Assembly (NCBI GenBank): GCA_964035545.1 | Contig: OZ037771.1 | Location: forward strand, 6,134,628-6,190,689 | Length of the DNA stretch: 56,062 nt | Source: Bugula neritina | Taxonomy: Eukaryota > Bryozoa > Gymnolaemata > Cheilostomatida > Bugulidae | Direction: 5' to 3' | Shown: one piece after another, positions 35,187 to 48,200 of the stretch | Layout of the letters: the number at the start of each line of letters is the position of its first letter | How positions within the stretch are numbered: position 1 is the first letter of the stretch | Program-made: the position numbers and the translations under genes | The notes under the pieces: generated by a model | What the model saw: the letters and a program-made list of their open reading frames with translations, nothing else | The model's database searches: none | Told to the model about the DNA's origin: nothing

Positions 35187-37350
35187 ATGATCATATACAA
35201 GGATATAATTTCTGGTAAGATTACTCATAAAGAATTTAAACAAAATAAGGTCGTATTCTTTATGTCTATTGACACTTTCATTGTAGTTCAATGTAGCGAT
35301 TGGAAGATACAATAAAAATAACTTCTGTGATTATCGCGATCATGATCATAATGAAATGATAAGTCAAAATTATTCTAATAATCAATTTAGAATTAATGTT
35401 ACTTTTAGTTTCTTTGACTATTAGTATTAGAGTATTACTGATTACATATTGGTAATGATATACATTCTACTACCAGTACACCGCTACACGATGATAAAAT
35501 TAAATGATAAATCCAACTTAAACTGGGCAGATTTTCATTTAGTGTTATGAAGAGTAAATGTAATACTGTTTTAGTTTTACTAGATATAATACTAATATTA
35601 ATTTTAGTATTAAAGCTAAATTAAAATAGTATTATTATTATACTTGTTTCTTTTAAATTGAAACAGAATGACTATGAGAATGTCATGTGTAATTGTAAAG
35701 GTTAAAGTTAAACATAAACATAAAGTAGCAAAAAATATTTTTTACCCTAGGGCTAGTACTAGTAGTAGTTTGTAAAATATTAAAACAATTATTCAATTCA
35801 ATACTCTTGATACCTTTTGGCTTTTACTTTTAGTGACAATTTTTCAACTTTACATACTATCAATGAATCACTGGCAAGGATATAATACATTAATAGTTTC
35901 AGCATTTAGCTCACTCACAAAAGTTTAGAGTCGCTATCCCTGTGAGAAACCCCAATTATGACTGGATGCTCTTCCTAACATCACCAATGGCCGTTGTTGG
36001 GGTTTGAACCCGTGACTTCGTGTTCACAAAGCAAATGCTCTAACCCCTAGACCACTGCTGCTCCCTAGTTTCAGCATTTAACTTGATGTTTTATTTACAG
36101 GTGATGAACTCTTCACTGATGCATTCAAATTCAAAGTAGAGAATGGTATAATTGAGATGGACACTAAAAAAGTATCTAAGAAAACAGATGACATTGATGA
36201 TTCCTTGATTGGTGGTAATGCTAGTGCTGAGGAGGCGGCAGAGGAAACAGAAGGCGCAACAGAGAGCGGTTATGAAATTGTATTGGCCAACAAACTTCAA
36301 CAGATGCCACCATTTGATAAGAAGGGATATTTGGTAAGTAACTACTCAATATTATATTATTCATTCAGTTTTTACTGTAGTATAAAAAATAAACGCTAAA
36401 ATCATTTATTATTATTGGTTTTACCTGGATTACTCCTCAACGTATGCACCTTTGTCATGATTTTAGTAAGTCAACCAGAAGCTTAAACTTTTGGGATTTT
36501 AAATAATGCAAAAATGGACATCAGCTAAAGATGTTCATCATTTACAGTATTTTATTTAAAAGGATGTTTTCGAAAGTTGATTGAATGTTTTGTGTGTAAC
36601 ACGTAGACTGGATTATGATTGGTTGATTACATTTTGTGTGTATACAACTAAAATGTGCCATTGAAATCCACAGGCTCATCTCAAAGGTTATCTAAAAGCT
36701 GTTGAAGCCAAGATGAAAGAAAATGGAAAGAGTGAAGAAGCCATAGCAAACTTCAAAACAAATGCAACTGCACATGCTAAAAAAATAGTCAAAAACATTT
36801 CAGAAATGGAAGTATTTACTGGTAAGTTGTCTTTGTATTGTAGCTAAATTTATATTATTTCTTCCTGAATGGCTTTACTTAAATAAATGCTCCACTGTCA
36901 TATTCTGCTGACTATTTCCCAGGGCTAACACAGTAACTCGTGAAGTACCTATTCTTCTTAGACTGAATGTTAAAAGTTTTCACATTGCTTACTACTACAA
37001 ACTTGTATATACAACAAGCTGTGTATGGTGAACGCTGTCCTTATATAATAATCAAGCCCCAATAGATATTAACCCAGGCATGGTGTAAATACAGATGTCA
37101 TTAAATGTATTGCTACAACTCTTATTCAATGAATATCAAAGTTGGTGTCGGAAAGATTTCAGATATAACTTATGGAATGACAACTTCGAACTGTTTCTTA
37201 TTAAAATATATATTTTAAAGACATTCTGCCTTTGTTTCAGGAGAGTCCACAAATCCTGACGGCATGCAGGTTTTGATTGATTACCGTGAAGATGGTATTA
37301 CACCTTTCGCTATCTTCTTTGAGGAAGGACTGGAGGCTGAAAAGGCATAA
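35187..37350 (+). CDS. TPT1: Translationally controlled tumour protein (TCTP), complete, four exons
   Basis: Exons 35187-35214, 36101-36333, 36674-36821 and 37241-37350; all GT-AG with agreeing phases (1, 0, 1), giving 172 residues, the family's usual length. The N-terminus [14 protein letters not shown] is diagnostic. It is followed by the TCTP signature [13 protein letters not shown], the helical hairpin ([20 protein letters not shown]) and the C-terminal [23 protein letters not shown] is a small cytosolic protein with an Mss4-like fold, implicated in growth control and anti-apoptosis. The C-terminus is EAEKA, so the terminal cysteine found in many animal TCTPs is replaced by alanine. Intron 1 holds a SINE. 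The very short first exon (nine codons plus one base) would be missed by simple gene finders. Confidence 0.97.
35894..36080 (-). mobile_element. tRNA-derived SINE with 15-bp target-site duplication
   Basis: The element occupies 35909-36065 on the minus strand and is flanked by perfect copies of tagtttcagcattta (35894-35908 and 36066-36080). It starts GGGAGCAGCAG, then an A-box-like TGGTCTAGGGG and a B-box-like GGGTTCAAACC, spaced as in tRNA. The 3' part has ATTGGTGATGTTAGGAAGAG then CATCCAG, similar to tail motifs seen in several animal SINE families. The loop TTGTGAA hints at a tRNA-His-like ancestor, uncertain. It lies only 35 bp from TCTP exon 2. Confidence 0.9.
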
Positions 37351-37520
37351 ACACAACTTTTCATTGGTCTAATGCTCTCTGTGGGGTACCGAATGCTTTT
37401 AAAATCTGAACAGTATCATTGTGCAATGAACCAAACCTATTTGCTTGTGCCACTTAAACTACTTCAATGCAGAATGTGTCTTTTATTTATTGGAGCCTTT
37501 TTAATTTTATAAATTGTACC

Positions 37521-37526
37521 AATAAA
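37521..37526 (+). promoter_or_regulatory. Polyadenylation signal of TCTP
   Basis: AATAAA 171 nt after the TCTP stop codon, followed by a T-rich stretch. Typical placement for a short 3' untranslated region. Confidence 0.7.
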
Positions 37527-37550
37527 ATTCTTTAGGTTACATTCTTAACT

Positions 37551-38040
37551 AGCTGTATTTCATATTTGATAGGGTGTGTGAAAATAAAGGGTTTGCTTTA
37601 TATATATAATAGAAAATTCACTATATATGTGTAAAAATGAAAACATAAGTTAGAGATGTTCAAAAGCAAGTTTCTACCTCACAATAATTCTTATCTAAAT
37701 CAGGTTTGCTGTTCTTGGTTTGATACTGGGAAAAGAACATGACTAGTCTATGAAGTACAATTTAAGAAATAATATACATGTTGATGGGTGCTGTAATTGT
37801 TGCATTAAACTGCCTTGATGCCTCAATGTAGTCCATAAATATGTATGGGATTGTGACATTTATTACTCATTTAAAACTTTTGGTAATGAACAGCCTTTCA
37901 AAACATCAGTTGCACTATATTATATTGATGATTAGTTTGCAAAGAAATACAAAAACTAAATAAGAAACAATTTTTGTATAAAGAGATAGTTGTTATATAA
38001 CAAAATATTTAAAATTTAAGGATAAATAAAAATGGTGTAT
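37551..38040. other. Intergenic between convergent TCTP and EGF gene
   Basis: AT-rich, no coding sequence seen. Contains the ends of both transcripts. Confidence 0.5.
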
Positions 38041-38046
38041 TTTATT
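38041..38046 (-). promoter_or_regulatory. Candidate polyadenylation signal of the EGF gene
   Basis: AATAAA on the minus strand only 22 nt after the stop codon at 38069. If used, the 3' untranslated region is very short. Other signals further down cannot be excluded. Confidence 0.4.
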
Positions 38047-38068
38047 TTCGTACAGACGGTAGCCATAT

Positions 38069-39270
38069 TTACTCGAAAGGAGATAGAAGTTTCTGAGTAT
38101 CTTCAGACTGCCGGCCCATCTGTTTATAAAAGTAAAATGGGTTTCTGGACTACAATACAAATAAAATCATTGCTTAGCATATAATATAAATTATAATTTT
38201 AGATGGTAACGCTGCTGATATATCACTATCGAAACATGTATTACAGCTGCACTTGATTGTATTGCTTGAGCTGTTCACACATATTTAGCTTGCTCAATAA
38301 AACTTCAGTAATCACATTTAGAACAAGAAGTCTTGCTGAAACTATTTTGTTACAGAACTTATCTGAGTTTTCCAGTCTACAGCAATCAGAAGTAAAATAT
38401 CTTGACTAGACTTTTTATAGTTCTAGATTTTATAAGAAAATTAAACAAACATCAATAAAAGTTTTTGTCAACAGAGTGGAGATGTGAGACTTACTAGTAT
38501 TTATTGTGATAAGGCTGTGGATACCAGCAAAACATTTAAATGACAATTTTCTTACTTTTTACTAACAAAAATAAAATTTACAGCAAACTTTACAGAGTTG
38601 CTTATATACAATCTTGCATTAGTATTCTCTCAAATTTGAGTGCAAAGTAATGCAATACAATTGAATCTATTACAAATGGCTATATAAATATGCTTTACAG
38701 CATGAAGGAAAAAATATTTTTTATATCCATGGCTCCAGTGAAAATACTGTTCACTTTATTACACATCAATGGCCTACTATGCAATTTTCCATGGCAGGAT
38801 AATATTATTTAAATATAGGTTTATTAACTTGTCAAGTTTGTTACAGATAACCTACTTCATTATGGTCATTTGGGGCATTACAAGGTTGAATATAAACTAA
38901 CAACTCTTAAATATTTTGTATAAGTAAGCTTTTCTTACCATTTAAAAATATTATAAATTGTTCATGTTTGCCTTTCTTTAATGTTAAAACACAGCTGCTG
39001 CTGTTATTAAGACTTTTTAAGTAAAAACCAACTATTCCAAAAGTTTTATTAAATTATTTAAGACGCTATCAATTTTGACAAGTTGTCTAGAATTATTTAG
39101 TATGCAAAATACCACAAGCACATAGTAGAGGTTGAGTAGCCATATTGCTTTGTTCAACAGGTAATAATGATAATTAAAAGGTTTGTTATAAGAAACTCAA
39201 TACCTTAGATCTGGGCGCGTCTGTATGCCTGCTTCGAGTGTGCTCTGTGCTCCAAGTATCTTTCCTCTTT
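38069..39270 (-). other. Cytoplasmic tail exons of the EGF gene
   Basis: Exons 39204-39270 ([20 protein letters not shown]) and 38069-38119 ([16 protein letters not shown], stop) join in phase 0. The tail is about 40 residues. It contains DTQKLL, which fits the acidic dileucine sorting motif [D/E]xxxL[L/I] that recruits clathrin adaptors. No PDZ-ligand ending or Notch-like domain is present. An additional small exon between them is possible but not needed by phase. Confidence 0.82.
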
Positions 39271-42200
39271 CTACAACAGACCAGCAGCTAACTATCAATT
39301 TGAAACAGAAACAACATATGGCAATGAGTAAGATATTGCTAAATACACCTCTCTAGATTTGTATGGGTATCAAGAAGAAGAAACATGTTATTAGAGTTTA
39401 TAAGAGTGTGTCTTGTGTGCACAATACTGCTATTACATAATAAGTTAATTTTTATTAGCGATTTATCTCCAATGTTTGTTTTTATTCCAAAAATAAAGTT
39501 GAAAGTTTAATATCAGCAGGTGTTAATAATGACAGGCTAAAATCCCGATGAAGAGTGAATACAGCAGTTTTACTTGGCCACTCAAAAAATTTCCGCAGTG
39601 CTAAGGCACAATGCAAATTGATATCTCTACTGGCATCCATTTAAATACACTAAAAGTGATTCCATGGCTTTCCAAAGGCACCATGTCTTAACTAAGTACA
39701 TAAATTATTTGAGATTTTCCTTCTGATGAAAACTCTGTGCTTCTTCCAGCTTAACCAATAGTAGCCTATACGTGAATAACTTTAATATACTAAATAAATG
39801 GACACACTACTAGACAACCTAACTCTTTATCAATAAGACAAAAAGTTGTAGCAAGTCACAATGGGTCGATTCGAGGCCTTTTAACTATTATACTGCCCAT
39901 TTTAAATCTACCAGACAGAATTCTTAGAAAACTAATATGAATAATTTGTTGCAGCCAGCCAGTTTTGTTTTGCCTGGTTTTGGCTGCCCAAGACCACATG
40001 ACTTCTAATTACAAGTTATACAGACTAAGGTCTTACGAGACTGACCTATCAAGGAAAAAGGCAATGATGACGCCAACTATTAGTAAGAGAACTGCTCCTG
40101 CTCCTGAGACAGCAGCAATAACGGAGCCCGGCAGCACCTGATGATGTGATATATCTGCAAGAGAAAAGGAAAAACAGTAAGCAATTGCAGCTGCCCAACT
40201 CTGCTAGCATAGCGCCGTGACAGCTCACACTGAACTCTAGTATAGAAGCTTCGACATTTTTGTCTTGTTTTCATATATTTTACTGTCAAATGAAGATTAA
40301 AAGTAATAAATATAATTTAGGTAAAAATAGTTTAGTTACCAACGATTACTATAGCATTCTTAGCTCATGCTTATTTTCCCAGTGGTTTACCAACAATTTA
40401 AGCACTGCAGGTACAGCGGGAATACTAAATTGTAGAGAAGACATCTAACTACTTAGTGAGTTACACCTGGGTTAGGGAAGACAATTACTAAATAGGCTTT
40501 TTCTGAGTTTAAATAAGCCAACTATAGGTTTTCCATGGGTTTAGAGAAGACAACTACTATATAGGTTATACATGGGTTTAGAGAAGACAACTATTTTCTA
40601 GGTTATACTTGGGTTTAGAGAAGAAAACTACTATATAGAATAAACCTGGGTTTAGAAAAGACAACTACTATATAAGTTATACCTGGGTTTGAGTCCAGCA
40701 GTTCACAGACAGACCCCGAGGCGTACTCAGGACATCTGCACTCAAACTTGCCAATCTTGTCTATGCAGGCTCCACCATTGTAGCAAGGGTGATTTGCACA
40801 CTCATCTATATCCACCTCACACAATACCCCCTTGTACCCCTTCTCACAGATACAGTTGAAACTCTCACCTTCATCTACACACCTGGAGACGAGAAGATGC
40901 ACAGTAATAATAGTATAGTATGAATGGTATTACTACTGAAGTCGTGGATTGGAACCAATGGCCTTCACCTATTGGTGATGTTAAGAAGAGCATCCAGTCA
41001 TAATTGCTCCTGTGCCACATATGAATAAGTCCTTAGCTCACTTTAAAAAACCCTTCTGTAAAGTTTTTCTTTACAGAAGGGTTTTTTCTATACAGCTGAG
41101 TCAAGCTAGCTTTGAAATTGAGTTAGTAACCAAAACCAGTGGCGGAAAAGGTGCAAACCCCAGCCCAGGTGAAGTGCAGTCCCCAAGCCCAGTCTAGTGC
41201 AAGGAAAATTATACACCTTCCATCAGGGGTTCTCACAGAGATGGCGACTATAAGCTTGCGTGAGTTTATAGATAGTATGAATACCTCACATTATACACAC
41301 ATATTGCGTATTGAAGACAAGATCAGACATTCTATGAGTAGCATGTACTAAATTTAGAATTTATGTTGTGTCAATAGTTTATATTATATAACAGATGATA
41401 ATAACTACTTAAATTGGTGCTAAGGTATTATTAAGGCATGTATTACACAAAAAATTGTTCCATTACTTTGCCCACACATAGAATAGCATGTATTATATGT
41501 GACCTAAAAGAAACATGTAGAAAGCTGAGAAACCTACTTTCCATGCATGCAGGGTGAGCTTTTACATGATTGGACAGACTTCTGACAGAAGACACCGTAA
41601 TATTTCTCGTTGCATTCGCAGGTGAACCTGTTGACCTGGTTGATGCACACCCCGTCATTACGACAGGGCTGACTAGCACACTCATCCACGTCATCCTCAC
41701 ACAGGTCACCATGGAAACCTGCAATACTTTACTAGAAGTTATTGTGAAAACGTTGAAGCAAGGTCAGGTGCTCACAGGTGCTTTGAAACTAAAACCTGTC
41801 TGAAATAAGCTTTTAATTGATTTCTTCAATGCTCATTATACTAAATTACTAGAGTGGGATCCTATAACTTGTAGGACAAAGTAAACTGTTGCAGACATCC
41901 TTTGTAGCCAGTATATTTTGCTGCAGATATATATTGTGCGTGTATGTAGTTAGGCTCACCTTCTCTGCAGACACACTCAAAATCTCCATTCCCTGCATCT
42001 ACACAGTCAGCCCCATTCTTGCACAAAGCACTTCTACATGATTGTATTTCTTGTTCGCAATGCTTCCCACGGAAGTGGTGAGGACATTCGCACTTGTATG
42101 TATCTTCTAGTGTTTTACATATGCCTGCAAATTAGAAAAGCAAACTTAATAAAATGTTTTAGGCAATGCTTGTTGCAGCGAATGAAATATCATTTCTAAA

Positions 42201-45200
42201 CTTCCCCATTTTGAAATCCAAATAACAACTTATATAACCTCGGTGTTATTTTCACTATGTTACTGCATATATGACCTACATAACAATACATTAGCTATTA
42301 TAGTAATGAAATGTATCAAATGTCAACAGCAAAGCTTTGCACGTAGTAAAAAGAACCAAAGAATTCAGTGAAGTGCAATAGGCGCAAAAAATATTCTCAA
42401 CAAAAGTACGAGTTGTTTATTTATTATACTAAATACTTTTATTTCATGGAGCATATCATATACTAAGTAACACAATTTATTCAAACTTGAATAATGTTTT
42501 ACAGGTGGTTAGTATCTACTGCATAGACAATATATTCACCCTATGAGTATTTTATTCATAAATCAATATGACAAGTGGCCTAGCCGAAAGTTTGAACATA
42601 ACGTCCCAGTGCTTCAAGCATAGAAGCTGTGAAGGGAGAAAGTGAAAAAGAAGTTAACAAAGGAAAGGTTCACAAAGGAAAGGGGCAGATAATGATGTAC
42701 CTCCATTTTCACATGGATCCTCAACACACATGATGTTGTTCTGGCAATGGTGGCCATCCCAACCCGTGGCACACTCACATTGGTAGGCATTAATCAAATC
42801 AACACACTTGGCATTGTGCTTGCAGGGATCACTATCGCATTCATCTACATTGATGTGACAATGATGTCCCACAAACCCTATAAATATAGCATATTTGAGA
42901 AGATGACAGAGAAGATGAGAAACAATACTAACTGTTATTAGAGAACTTTAACTAGTTGGTGTAAAATACCAAACTTGTAAACGTGTATCTGAATATAGCC
43001 ATTTATATTACAGTCACACACTAACCTGGCGGGCAAATACAAACGTATCCGTCTATTTTATCATGGCACACTCCTTCATGTTCACAAGGTCCACTGGCAC
43101 ACTCATTACTGTTTATTTCACAAAACACACCAGCAAATCCTGGCATACATTCACAAGAATGTCCGTTAACCTAAAGTAAACAGCAACACAGTAGCAAGGC
43201 ATAACATCTTGTATAGTAACAAGTTGTTGTGGTTGTACGAGTTGAGAGGAGTTGCATAAGCTGACCTGGTCCACACACACAGCGCCGTTGAGACAGGGGC
43301 TGCTCTCACACTCATCTACTTCCTGTTCGCAGTGAAGTCCCTCATAGCCAGCTAAACACTCACAGCTGTACTCGTTAACATCGTCAATGCACTTGGCCTA
43401 CAGAGAGCACATTCTAAGATAGAAAAAAGAGTAAACACACAACATTTCAATATAGAAGACGATGTATTAATGCTGAGAATAATCTATCGGTTATTTAAGC
43501 AATACCACACTAACAGAAAACTTCTTCAAAAGTAGGTTAGGCATAGGCAGCATTGCATTGTCTTGCAAAAATCAAACATGCTTTTCTTAACCGTATTTCG
43601 TTCTTTAAAGCAAAAAGTACAGAAATATTTGTAAAACTACAGTTTGCGCAAAAGACAGTTTTATTTCATAGTAATTTAGGCATAATAAACAACATTGTAA
43701 TGAGGAGTTGTGGCACCTTGTTGAGACAAGGTTCACTCCTGCATTCATCAATATTGTGGTGACAAGTAACGCCATCGTATCCGGGAGCACAGTGGCAGAG
43801 AAAAGCGTTAATCAGATCTGCACAGATACCATGGTTCTCACAAGGCAAGGAGTAGCACTCATTGATGTTCACCTCACAACGTAAGCCTTCAAACCCTTTT
43901 TCACACTCACATGTGTATGAATCTACCTGCAACATAGTGTCACATGTGTATGAGTACCTGTAACATAGTGTCACATGTGTATGAGTACCTGTAACATAGT
44001 GTCACATGTGTATGAGTCTACCTGTAACATAGTTTTATCAGCAGAGTTTGGAAATTACTGGACACTACATAAGAGGAAAAAAGAGAGAGAAACTCCTTAA
44101 TTGTATTTTTGTTTAACATATTAATTTAAGAATGTGAATTTAAACTAGATTATCAGAAAGACAACATTTTTACCAACATACACACATACAAATTTATCGA
44201 GTAATCTCATTGCTTAAATTATAATATAACAACATCGAAAACTTGTTCAAACATTTTACTCAAGTGTCAAGTTATTTTGACCAAGTGAGTCTGTATCTTT
44301 ATTCAGAAGTTGTGTTGTTTCATACTGACTATTGGGTACCTTATCTATACATTTAGAGTTGTGTTCACATGGCAAACTGACGCACTCATCGATATCTATC
44401 TCACAGTTGAGTCCTTCAAACCCATCGGCACATTCACAGATGTACATGTCAGTGGAATCAATGCAATGAGCTTCGTTGAAACAGGGTGTGCTAGAGCATT
44501 CATCTATATCATCCTCACACACTCGGCCCTGCAACAGTGTGAAATCAAACCACAAATGGTACTTTATTCAAGTTGAGTTCATCTGTTTGTCTTTATTCAC
44601 TGCTGATATATATTACTCGCTGTAAACACTCTGAAAATATTTGTATATTTGTGTCCAGCACTACAGTTTTGGCAGTACCCCTAATGATGTTCGTGATATT
44701 TGTCAGTTTAACATACAGAAAAATACTAGTAAAATCTTCACAAAAGTGAATAACCAGAAACTGAAATTACCCGATGTTATTGCAATGGAAGAGGCAAAAA
44801 GCTTTGGTATTGGACCTTTTTAGTGTTACAAAAAATAACATACACATGTCTTTCATAAGAAATGACAAATTGTATATGCCACTGGGAATTGGCAAATTAC
44901 ACATAAAACAGTAAACTAAAATCCAACCTATATTACTAAACTCTGTACAGTTAAATTTCATTGTATAAAATGCTAGTCTCAGAAATGGAAAATTCACCGA
45001 GCCGAAAAATGTCATGAAATGAATAACCTCCGCACTCTTAAATATGGTTGACTGAAAGTTACCTGTAAACCTCTCACCAGGACTTACCATAAATCCAGCT
45101 GCACACTCGCAGGTAAACTGGTTCACCTCATCTATGCAGAGTCCATCATTCAAACAAGGGTTGCTGGCACATTCATCTATATTTATCTCACACTCCTGAC

Positions 45201-48200
45201 CTACAAATGAGCAATCAATCAAATTGATATAGAAAATACAGTAAACAAACTTCTGCTTTCTTAACGTGTTTCGTGAAAAACTAGGCTCAAAAGAAATGTA
45301 ACCCTTTTAAATATTGTGTTTTAATGCAGGCTTTGAAGTTAAAGCTAATAGTTGGAATCCAGATATGATAAACTTGTTAAAGAGGTTATGACCTTTAAAC
45401 TTCAATTAGAGTTTAAAGGTCATAACTCCATCATAAATTTAATTTCAATTCACTAATACAACAAGCAAACCATGAATAATATTCTACAGTAAAAGTTGAT
45501 ACTAAATAAAAAGAATAACAGGAGTAATCTGAGTTGTGAATTCAAACTCATTATTTCACATACCAACGAATCCAGCAGCACATTTACAGCTGTACTCATC
45601 AACACCGTCTATACAAACGGCGTCGTTACTGCAAGGTGCACTATCGCATTCATCCACATCTACCTCACAGTTATACCCTTCGTAGCCAGCAGAGCATTGG
45701 CAGGCGTACGAGTCAATGCCATCCATACACTGGCCACCATTTGCACACGGCCATGATGAACATTCATTCACATTGAGCTCACAGTGAATTCCTAAAATAT
45801 AGGATATATCAAGAGTGCAATGCAAATGGCACAAAATAGAGTTCACCAAACCTAAATGGCTGTATTATGTTATTCGTTGTGCTTTACATTAAATTAGAAA
45901 ATGAGCATAGAAAAACCCAGACATTAATTGTTATACAAATGAGGCTCAACGGCAGAGAGAAACACTTACAATGAAAACTACATAGTAACTAGTTTGTGAT
46001 GAAACATCAAGACTCTCAAAGAATTCAAGCATTGACTATTTAACCAACAGTGTGCTACTGGCCAACAATTATTTTATAGAAATATTCTAAATTCAAATGA
46101 CGTTCTATGATGTATTACTGCATGCTGAGCCAGTCAGTATGTAAACGCCCTACCAGCAGCTGTTAAGTTCTCCGACAAAACAGACACACTGTGATAATGA
46201 TATGGTATAGTTGAAGGTCTGATTGTCAGATTACAAGAGCTATTAGAGTGACAGTATTTTAAAAACAACCTTATCACAGCATAAGATTTACTGTGAGTAA
46301 CAGAAGTAGGTGCAGTAATGGAGAACCTGAGAAAAGCTTGTGTTTTAGATTATAAATGTAATAAAAGAAGTTATGTTCCCGTGAGGATTACAACCAGTAG
46401 CCCCAAATTAAATTTTTTTAAGAAAATAAAAAAATTTAGGCTATAAAAATTTCCCAACTACACCACATAAATGTAATAAGCAATATACTCTTGCACTGGT
46501 TTTAGGTGATAATTGTAAGCTAAATAGTGAATAGATTACACCTTGGCACAGTAAGGAGTACATGATTCATAGTGGACAGGTAAAGAAATAAAACTTATTC
46601 ACAAAACAACCTTCAAATCCAGGAAGGCACACACACTTCCATTCATTGATGCCATCTTTACACAACGCTTCATTCATGCAGGGGTGACTGTGACACTCGT
46701 CTATGTCATGCTGACAGTGTATTCCTTCAAAGCCAGGCTCACAGTGACATATATACCCATCTACCTGTATAACAGACACTATATACTTGTATAACAGATA
46801 CTGTCTACCTGTATAACAGATACTTTCTACTTGTATAACAGACACTATCTACCTGTATAACAGATACTATTTACCTGTATAACAGATACTATCTACCTGT
46901 ATAACATATACTATCTACCTGTATGACAGATACTATATACCTGTATAACAATGAACTCAAACCAGAAGAATTTATCAAACTGCAAGAACACAACAACAAA
47001 AAATTCCACTTCTTTAAAAAGTTCCAACAGAGAATGAGTTACCATGTCTTCACAAGAAGCTGCGTTGTAACAGGGGCCACTCTCACACTCGTTAATGTTC
47101 TCCTGTAAGAAATTAGAGCTATATTAAAATTACAAGAAACAGCTTCACTGCTAAAATTCTAAGGTTTAATCAAATGAAAATACAATTACTACTCACAGTA
47201 AAAACTTTAAATTAGTTGACTTACATATAAAGCTCTCCATGACATGCAAGAGAGATTACAACTCACTCAGCTAGCACATAGAGATAAACAAGGTAATAAA
47301 CTATGAAACATGTTACCTGACAGTGAGTGCCTTGGAATCCCGGCAGACAGTTACACTGGTAGCCGTTTACACCGTCTAAGCAGAGGCCACCATTTTGACA
47401 CGGATGTGATGAGCACTCGTCAATATTGATAGAGCAGAGAGAGCCTTTAAAGCCAGCCTCACAGTTGCAGTGAAACTCAGCCACCTGGGAATTTAGAAAT
47501 ACAGTGCTCTTTCCATATCTCACTAAGTTACGGGTCTCGAAACCTCAAATCGTGACATAGTAAAATACCAGATTTAACAAATGGATCCGTTAAATTCGTT
47601 CATTTTGTCCCTACACATACATTATAAGCCACAAAATGGGGGTCCAAGCCTTTTTTGTGAACTATGAAATTTCATGAGAAATGGATCAGTGAGATATGAA
47701 GGGAGCATTGTAATGTGAAACTGCACAGCATTCCATAGGCAACATATGACACTATAATAATGAAGTATTGTATGCTTACACCATCGACACATGTTCCATT
47801 GTGACAGTTGACACCTTTGCAATCATCAATATTAGACTGGCAAAGAGGGCCGTGCCATCCTGCTGGACAGTCACATCTAGATTGAAGATATAGCAAAGTA
47901 TAGTAGAAGCTAGACTGACATGTGAAAACAATGTCCGACAGATAAAGTTAAAGGAGACATAAAAATAATTAGAAATAAAGAAGTATTTGAGAATGAGAGT
48001 AATTAGGAAGATTGAAATACCTGAATCCATCCACCTCATCTATACAGGCAGCGCTGTTATGACAGGGATGACTGTGACACTCATTGAAGTTGATTTGGCA
48101 GCGTTTACCAACCCAACCGGGTTTACATCTACAAGACCAGCCAGCTACCATGTCTAGACAGTCACCTGTGTGAATAAGGTAAATTATACGTGCATTGTGT

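Noticed and set aside
35909-36065. A functional tRNA gene on the minus strand
   Set aside because: A and B boxes are present, but acceptor and T stems do not close, a SINE-type tail follows, and a target-site duplication flanks it.
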